From Empedobacter stercoris (GTDB taxonomy: Bacteria > Bacteroidota > Bacteroidia > Flavobacteriales > Weeksellaceae), in the NCBI RefSeq assembly GCF_025244765.1, contig NZ_CP104209.1, positions 1,054,001-1,118,000 on the forward strand: a stretch of DNA of 64,000 bases, given 5' to 3'. The first letter of the stretch is position 1. The number at the start of each line of letters is the position of its first letter. The notes beneath the pieces were generated by a model that worked only from the letters and a program-made list of their open reading frames with translations, was not told where the DNA came from and did not search any database. The position numbers were made by a program, and so were the translations under genes. This document shows, piece after piece, positions 59,952 to 64,000 of this stretch.

Positions 59952-61103
59952 ATGAGAAATTTTCTAACAAAAAAAATAAACAAACGTTGGATTGGCTTCT
60001 TTATAATAATTGTTATTTTTTCCATTACCATTTGGTCAAGTAACAAAATTGTAGAAGAATTAAAACTTGAAGAACATAATCGTGTAGAGAATTATGCGCG
60101 ATCATTAGAGTTAATTAGCTCATCAGAATTTTTAGATTCTAAAACGCAAGATTTTTTATTTAAATTAATAAAAGACAATAAGTCTATTCCGGTTGCACTT
60201 GTAGATGAAAAAGGAATTATTGTAGATACTAAAAACATTGATGAATCAATTGTAAAAGATTCTGTAAAATTAGAGAGGTATGTACAAAAAATGAAATCAA
60301 TTAACCAAACTATTGAAATCGAATTAATTGGTTCTAAAAATTTTGTTTACTTTAAAAACTCCAAACTTTTAAGTCAATTACAATACTATCCACTTATCAT
60401 TATTTTATTGATTTTAATCTTTTTTGGTTTTTCGTATTGGTATTTCAAAACTATTCGCGAAACCGAAAAAAGTTATTTATGGGCTGGAATGGCAAAGGAA
60501 ACTGCGCATCAAATTGGAACACCACTTTCTTCTCTGATGGGTTGGGTCGAACTTTTAAAATTAGAAGATATTGATCAGATATCCGTTGTGGAAATTGAAA
60601 AAGATGTTGATCGTCTAAAACATATTGCTGAACGTTTTTCTAAAATAGGTTCGACTTCTGAGTTGAAACCAATCGATTTAATCTCGACCTCTAAACAAAC
60701 GGTTGATTATATTTCACAACGTATATCAAAAGGTATCGAAATTAATTTCAGAACAGATGTGAAAGAGTTTAAGATCAACCTCAATGCTTCCTTATACAGT
60801 TGGGTAATCGAAAATTTGATGAAAAATGCAGCTGATGCCATGCAAAATAAAGGCGTATTGGATATTACCATTACGACAACCAATAAATTTGTGGAAATTA
60901 CTATTGCTGATACTGGATCTGGCATTCCAACAAAATTACAAAGAAAGATTTTCGAGCCTGGATTTACAACCAAAAAACGTGGATGGGGATTGGGTTTATC
61001 GTTAGCAAAACGAATTATAGAAGATTATCACAAAGGAAAAATATTTGTTGCCAAATCCTCTAAAGAAACTGGAACTGAATTTAAGATTTTGTTGAGGAAA
61101 TAA
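59952..61103 (+). CDS. Membrane sensor histidine kinase
   Basis: This 383-residue kinase has membrane helices at about 13-29 and 145-164 around a small periplasmic sensor domain (30-140), then a HisKA helix with phospho-acceptor H186 in ETAHQIGTPLSSL, and the HATPase domain with NLMKNAADAM (N box), ADTGSGIP (G1), and GWGLGLSLAKRI (G2). No response regulator gene is next to it, so it is an orphan kinase. The signal is unknown. TACATTTG (59914-59921) is a plausible -7 box. Confidence 0.9.
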   Translation: MRNFLTKKINKRWIGFFIIIVIFSITIWSSNKIVEELKLEEHNRVENYARSLELISSSEFLDSKTQDFLFKLIKDNKSIPVALVDEKGIIVDTKNIDESIVKDSVKLERYVQKMKSINQTIEIELIGSKNFVYFKNSKLLSQLQYYPLIIILLILIFFGFSYWYFKTIRETEKSYLWAGMAKETAHQIGTPLSSLMGWVELLKLEDIDQISVVEIEKDVDRLKHIAERFSKIGSTSELKPIDLISTSKQTVDYISQRISKGIEINFRTDVKEFKINLNASLYSWVIENLMKNAADAMQNKGVLDITITTTNKFVEITIADTGSGIPTKLQRKIFEPGFTTKKRGWGLGLSLAKRIIEDYHKGKIFVAKSSKETGTEFKILLRK

Positions 61104-61114
61104 CTTCAAAGATT

Positions 61115-61160
61115 AAAGCTATAGAAGTTAGAAAACTTTTTCTCTAATTTCTATAGCTTT
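61115..61160. terminator. Bidirectional terminator after the kinase gene
   Basis: AAAGCTATAGAA (61115-61126) pairs with TTCTATAGCTTT (61149-61160), with an inner TTAGA/TCTAA pairing. It also serves the convergent GyrI-like gene. Confidence 0.8.
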
Positions 61161-61172
61161 ATACTAAAAATA

Positions 61173-61622
61173 TCAAGCTTTCACTCCTATATAAATCTCA
61201 ATTTCGGCATCAGCAGGGTTTTGTGCTTTTTCGGTGTATAATTCGTAGTCGTATATATACGTACGATTTAGATTTGCGTCATCATTCCAGATATCATTCC
61301 AAGTTTTCGCTACAGCTTCATGCAATTCTCCTTTGGCGATATATTTCTTAAACGTTTGAGGTTGAAATTCTCTTCCAACCATTCCTTCTGGAATTTCATC
61401 TAAAGAAGAAACTTCACAACCAATAATTGTTGTATATTTTCCTTTAAAATCACTTTCGTAATCTGTATAAATGGAATAAATATTAGCATTGATTTTATTA
61501 GGAATCTTTTCGATAATACTATCCGTAAAAAATTGCTGCCATAATTTTCCTAAATCTTCAATCGCTTGGTGATTATTATTTGAAGTCTGAACTGAAATTC
61601 CAATAATTTTCAATGTATTCAT
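61173..61622 (-). CDS. GyrI-like effector-binding domain protein
   Basis: The 149-residue product is a stand-alone GyrI/AraC_E_bind (SOUL-like) domain. The alternating strands, the IPEGMVGREFQPQTFKKYI central segment, the W-x2-IW element and the ending AEIEIYIGVKA are typical. Such domains bind small hydrophobic or cationic ligands; without a DNA-binding part it may be a scavenger or enzyme-like hydrolase. It follows mgtE by 11 bases on the same strand. Confidence 0.82.
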   Translation of the reverse strand: MNTLKIIGISVQTSNNNHQAIEDLGKLWQQFFTDSIIEKIPNKINANIYSIYTDYESDFKGKYTTIIGCEVSSLDEIPEGMVGREFQPQTFKKYIAKGELHEAVAKTWNDIWNDDANLNRTYIYDYELYTEKAQNPADAEIEIYIGVKA

Positions 61623-61633
61623 TTTGTTATCGT

Positions 61634-62989
61634 TTAAAATCCTAAAATCATTTTTGCAATCGAAAAATAAATTAACAGCCCAAAGATATCATTACTTGTT
61701 GTAATAAACGGACCTGTTGCAATTGCTGGATCTACGCCATATTTATGCAACGTAATAGGAATAAATGTCCCAATTAAACTTGCTAAAATCATAACAATTA
61801 CTAAGGCCAATACTATTGTAGAAGAAATTTCATAGCTCGTGCTCATTAAAAAATGTGTTGCGACTAATAATACAAGCGCTAACAAAGTACTGTTTAACAA
61901 GGCCAATAACATTTCTTTTCCGAGTCTTTTCCAAATAGAACCAGAAATATTACTGTTAGCCAACCCTTGAACAATAATTGCGGAAGATTGCACGCCAACA
62001 TTTCCTGCCATGGCAGCAACAAGTGGTGTAAAAAAGAATAGTTGAGGATACAAATCCATTGCATCACTAAAACTTTGAGATACATTTACTGCAATAAAAC
62101 TACCTACCAAAGCCAATAAAAGCCAAGGTAAACGAGCTCGTGTTAACTTCAAAATACTATCGTCCGAATCTACATTTTGCGTAATCCCTGCTGCCAATTG
62201 ATAATTTTCTTCAGCTTCTTCACGAATTACATCAATCACATCATCTACCGTAATCACTCCAACCAAACGCATCAATTCATCTACAACGGGAACTTCGTAC
62301 AAATCATATTTCTCAATCACTTTGGCAACTTCCAAGTCAGTTGTATAGGTTTTTACATATTGTATTTTTTCGTTGTAAACATCGGCTACTTTAGAATTTG
62401 CAGAAGTTGTTAACAAACGTTTCAAACTTAATGTCCCAAGTAATTTATCATCTTCATCGACCACATAAATCGAAAAAACTTCTTCAAAATCCTCTGCTTG
62501 TTTACGCATTTGTTTAACAGCTGTAATCACCGACCAATCTTTATTCACTTTGATCAACTCTTTACCCATCAAACCTCCGGCAGTGTCTTCGTCATATCGT
62601 AATAAATCAACAATTTCACGGGCGTGCTCTTGGTCTTCTAACTGCGCAATTACCTCATCTTTCTTTTCGTCCGAAAGCTCGTTAATCACATCAACAGCAT
62701 CATCGGTATCCATCTCATTAATCACATCTTCTGCAATCTCTTTTGCAGTAAGTGTTTTCAGAAATTTACGTCGATCATCCTCTTCTAACTCAAGAAGAAT
62801 ATCAGCAGAAATTTCGTTATCGAGCAAATCAATTACAAAAGACTGTTCCTTGGTCGAAAGTTCATCAAACAATTCGGCAATATCGGCGGGGTGCAAATCT
62901 TGCAACATCTCCTTTACCTCTTTTGCATTTTGTTGATTGATTCTTTCTGTTAAAAGTTCAATAAAATCTTTTGTAATTTTCACCTCCAT
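61634..62989 (-). CDS. mgtE: Magnesium transporter MgtE
   Basis: The 451-residue Mg2+ channel has an N-terminal helical domain (about 1-130, LLDNEISADILLELEEDD repeats), paired CBS domains (about 135-255) that sense Mg2+, a plug helix, and five membrane spans (about 285-450) with the pore motif AGNVGVQSSAI. The length is usual for the family. It sits between rsmA and the GyrI-like gene on the minus strand (rsmA stop to mgtE start, three bases), so the three form one operon. Confidence 0.95.
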   Translation of the reverse strand: MEVKITKDFIELLTERINQQNAKEVKEMLQDLHPADIAELFDELSTKEQSFVIDLLDNEISADILLELEEDDRRKFLKTLTAKEIAEDVINEMDTDDAVDVINELSDEKKDEVIAQLEDQEHAREIVDLLRYDEDTAGGLMGKELIKVNKDWSVITAVKQMRKQAEDFEEVFSIYVVDEDDKLLGTLSLKRLLTTSANSKVADVYNEKIQYVKTYTTDLEVAKVIEKYDLYEVPVVDELMRLVGVITVDDVIDVIREEAEENYQLAAGITQNVDSDDSILKLTRARLPWLLLALVGSFIAVNVSQSFSDAMDLYPQLFFFTPLVAAMAGNVGVQSSAIIVQGLANSNISGSIWKRLGKEMLLALLNSTLLALVLLVATHFLMSTSYEISSTIVLALVIVMILASLIGTFIPITLHKYGVDPAIATGPFITTSNDIFGLLIYFSIAKMILGF

Positions 62990-62992
62990 AAT

Positions 62993-63760
62993 CTATTTCA
63001 TTCTTTTCGTTAATTCAATAAAATCTTCGACAGATAATTGTTCTGCGCGCATACTCATAAATTCGTGATCGTTTAAATCTTCAGGAATTCCTAAAGCTTT
63101 CAACGAATTACGAAGCGTTTTTCTTCTTTGTCCAAAACCAGCTTTCACTACTTGAAAAAATCGTTTTTGTTCAACTCCTTCTATTTCTGTTCTGTAACGC
63201 TTCATTATAATAACACCTGATTTCACTTTTGGTGGTGGTGTAAAAACGTGTTCTGGCACAGTAAACAAATAATCGCAATGATAGTACGCTTGCGCTAACA
63301 CTGAAAGTATACCATAATCTTTTGTACCTTTTTTAGAGGCAATACGTTCGGCAACTTCTTTCTGAAACATTCCACAAACTTCGGGAACTGTGTGACGCTC
63401 TTCTAGCGCTTTAAAAATAATTTGCGAAGAGATATTATACGGAAAATTTCCTAAAATAGCAATTTGTTCATCAAATTTTGATGAGAAATCCATTTTCAAA
63501 AAATCCTCAGAATGAATTTTAAATCCTGGATAAAATGGTTGATAATATTCTTTTAAATATTCAACAGATTCATTATCAATCTCTACAACCTCTATATTTT
63601 TCTTTGCTTGTAAAATATATTTTGTCAACACTCCCATTCCTGGTCCAATCTCCAACACACGATCATATCCTTGCCAAGTCAATCCTTCAGCAATATCTCG
63701 TGCTATATTTTCGTCATTCAAAAAATGCTGACCTAAATGTTTTTTAGCTTTTACTTTCAA
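62993..63760 (-). CDS. rsmA: 16S rRNA A1518/A1519 dimethyltransferase
   Basis: This 255-residue SAM-dependent enzyme (KsgA) dimethylates two adenines in the 3' hairpin of 16S rRNA. It has GQHFLND at the start, the SAM motif [14 protein letters not shown], the acidic [15 protein letters not shown], and the catalytic [10 protein letters not shown] (NxPY type with Phe-Pro-Tyr). The basic C-terminal helical domain follows. Length is normal. First gene of the operon with mgtE. Confidence 0.96.
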   Translation of the reverse strand: MKVKAKKHLGQHFLNDENIARDIAEGLTWQGYDRVLEIGPGMGVLTKYILQAKKNIEVVEIDNESVEYLKEYYQPFYPGFKIHSEDFLKMDFSSKFDEQIAILGNFPYNISSQIIFKALEERHTVPEVCGMFQKEVAERIASKKGTKDYGILSVLAQAYYHCDYLFTVPEHVFTPPPKVKSGVIIMKRYRTEIEGVEQKRFFQVVKAGFGQRRKTLRNSLKALGIPEDLNDHEFMSMRAEQLSVEDFIELTKRMK

Positions 63761-63841
63761 AAATTCTAAATTTTAAGTTTTCTTTAACCAACTTACCGTA
63801 GAATATATACGGAATATCTTTCTTGCGAAATAAGTTTTTTT

Positions 63842-63849
63842 TATCTTAG
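63842..63849 (+). promoter_or_regulatory. Promoter of the ftsX-like gene
   Basis: TATCTTAG resembles the -7 element TAnnTTTG (one mismatch), with TTG at 63823-63825, 17 bp before the ATG at 63867. Confidence 0.4.
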
Positions 63850-63866
63850 CCCCAAAATTAACCCAA

Positions 63867-64000
63867 ATGTCAAAAACGAACGATAAATTTGAGAAAAAAA
63901 GACTGCGCTCTTCTAACATTACTGTTGTGATTAGTATTTCGCTTGTTTTATTTCTATTAGGTATTTTCGGCTTAATTGTCATTAATGCACAAAGTTACGC
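63867..64000 (+). CDS. ftsX: FtsX-like cell-division permease, N-terminal fragment (window edge)
   Basis: The frame opens at ATG 63867 and runs off the window. The first 44 residues (MSKTNDKFEKKRLRSSN then a hydrophobic helix VVISISLVLFLLGIFGLIVI) are the basic leader and first span seen in Flavobacteriales FtsX. FtsX works with the FtsE ATPase to activate peptidoglycan hydrolases at the division site. The family is only partly visible, so the call is provisional. It is divergent from rsmA. Confidence 0.6.
   Translation, partial: MSKTNDKFEKKRLRSSNITVVISISLVLFLLGIFGLIVINAQSY

Noticed and set aside
63773-63982. Minus-strand ORF upstream of rsmA
   Set aside because: It overlaps the start of the plus-strand FtsX-like gene and the promoter zone and has no coding character.
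1-64000. CRISPR array
   Set aside because: No set of short, regularly spaced repeats was found; the iterons at 6281-6470 are too short and irregular.

Overview
The window is AT-rich DNA from a Bacteroidota chromosome, most likely a Flavobacteriales / Weeksellaceae bacterium (Empedobacter- or Chryseobacterium-like; this placement is an inference). The signs are -7 boxes of the TAnnTTTG type, few Shine-Dalgarno sequences, a type IX secretion sorting domain, MtaB, and the family-typical forms of SucA, SucB, GuaA and RsmA. About two thirds of the window is a tailed-phage prophage of siphovirus type. The remaining third is ordinary chromosome plus a decayed Rhs (polymorphic toxin) locus.

Prophage (about 872-41192, possibly reaching left of the window). 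The left end holds small early genes, a protein with an SSB-like tail, and a large TOPRIM primase/helicase. This is followed by a gene-free block with eight GTTGGAA iterons, a candidate replication origin. After a second early operon and an 18-bp inverted-repeat operator come a very large tail-fibre-like protein with a CotH-kinase-like domain, a lysis cassette (holin, amidase endolysin, single-polypeptide spanin), packaging genes, a structured 523-nt non-coding gap, the portal, adaptor-like genes, an S49 prohead protease, a major capsid protein, a likely tail tube protein, the tape measure, two baseplate/tail proteins and a tyrosine integrase. A 22-bp direct repeat at 872-893 and 41171-41192 is the best candidate for attL/attR. 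The integrase lies directly downstream of a host tRNA-Gln triplet and in the same direction.

Cargo. Three blocks of AT-rich genes, mostly on the minus strand, interrupt the plus-strand late operon: an acyltransferase-3 gene (12275-13333, probable surface-glycan conversion), a HEPN/AbiU2-like gene (25050-25856, probable anti-phage function), and a three-gene block of unknown function (30151-31562). The third block is preceded by non-coding DNA holding three tRNA T-arm-like hairpins. A GYGTCAG word recurs at all three cargo/core borders.

Host part. Three tRNA-Gln(UUG) copies are followed by xpt and guaA (purine nucleotide salvage and synthesis), a secreted glycerophosphodiesterase and mtgA. 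Next is an orphan Rhs C-terminal region with small candidate toxin-tip and immunity genes separated by a 149-bp near-perfect direct repeat. Beyond it lie an FMN glutamate-synthase-like protein, a peptide-binding lipoprotein, mtaB, a DUF4136 lipoprotein, an outer-membrane barrel, a T9SS-exported HAF-repeat protein, sucB-sucA, a sensor kinase, a GyrI-like protein, mgtE, rsmA, and the start of an FtsX-like gene at the right edge.
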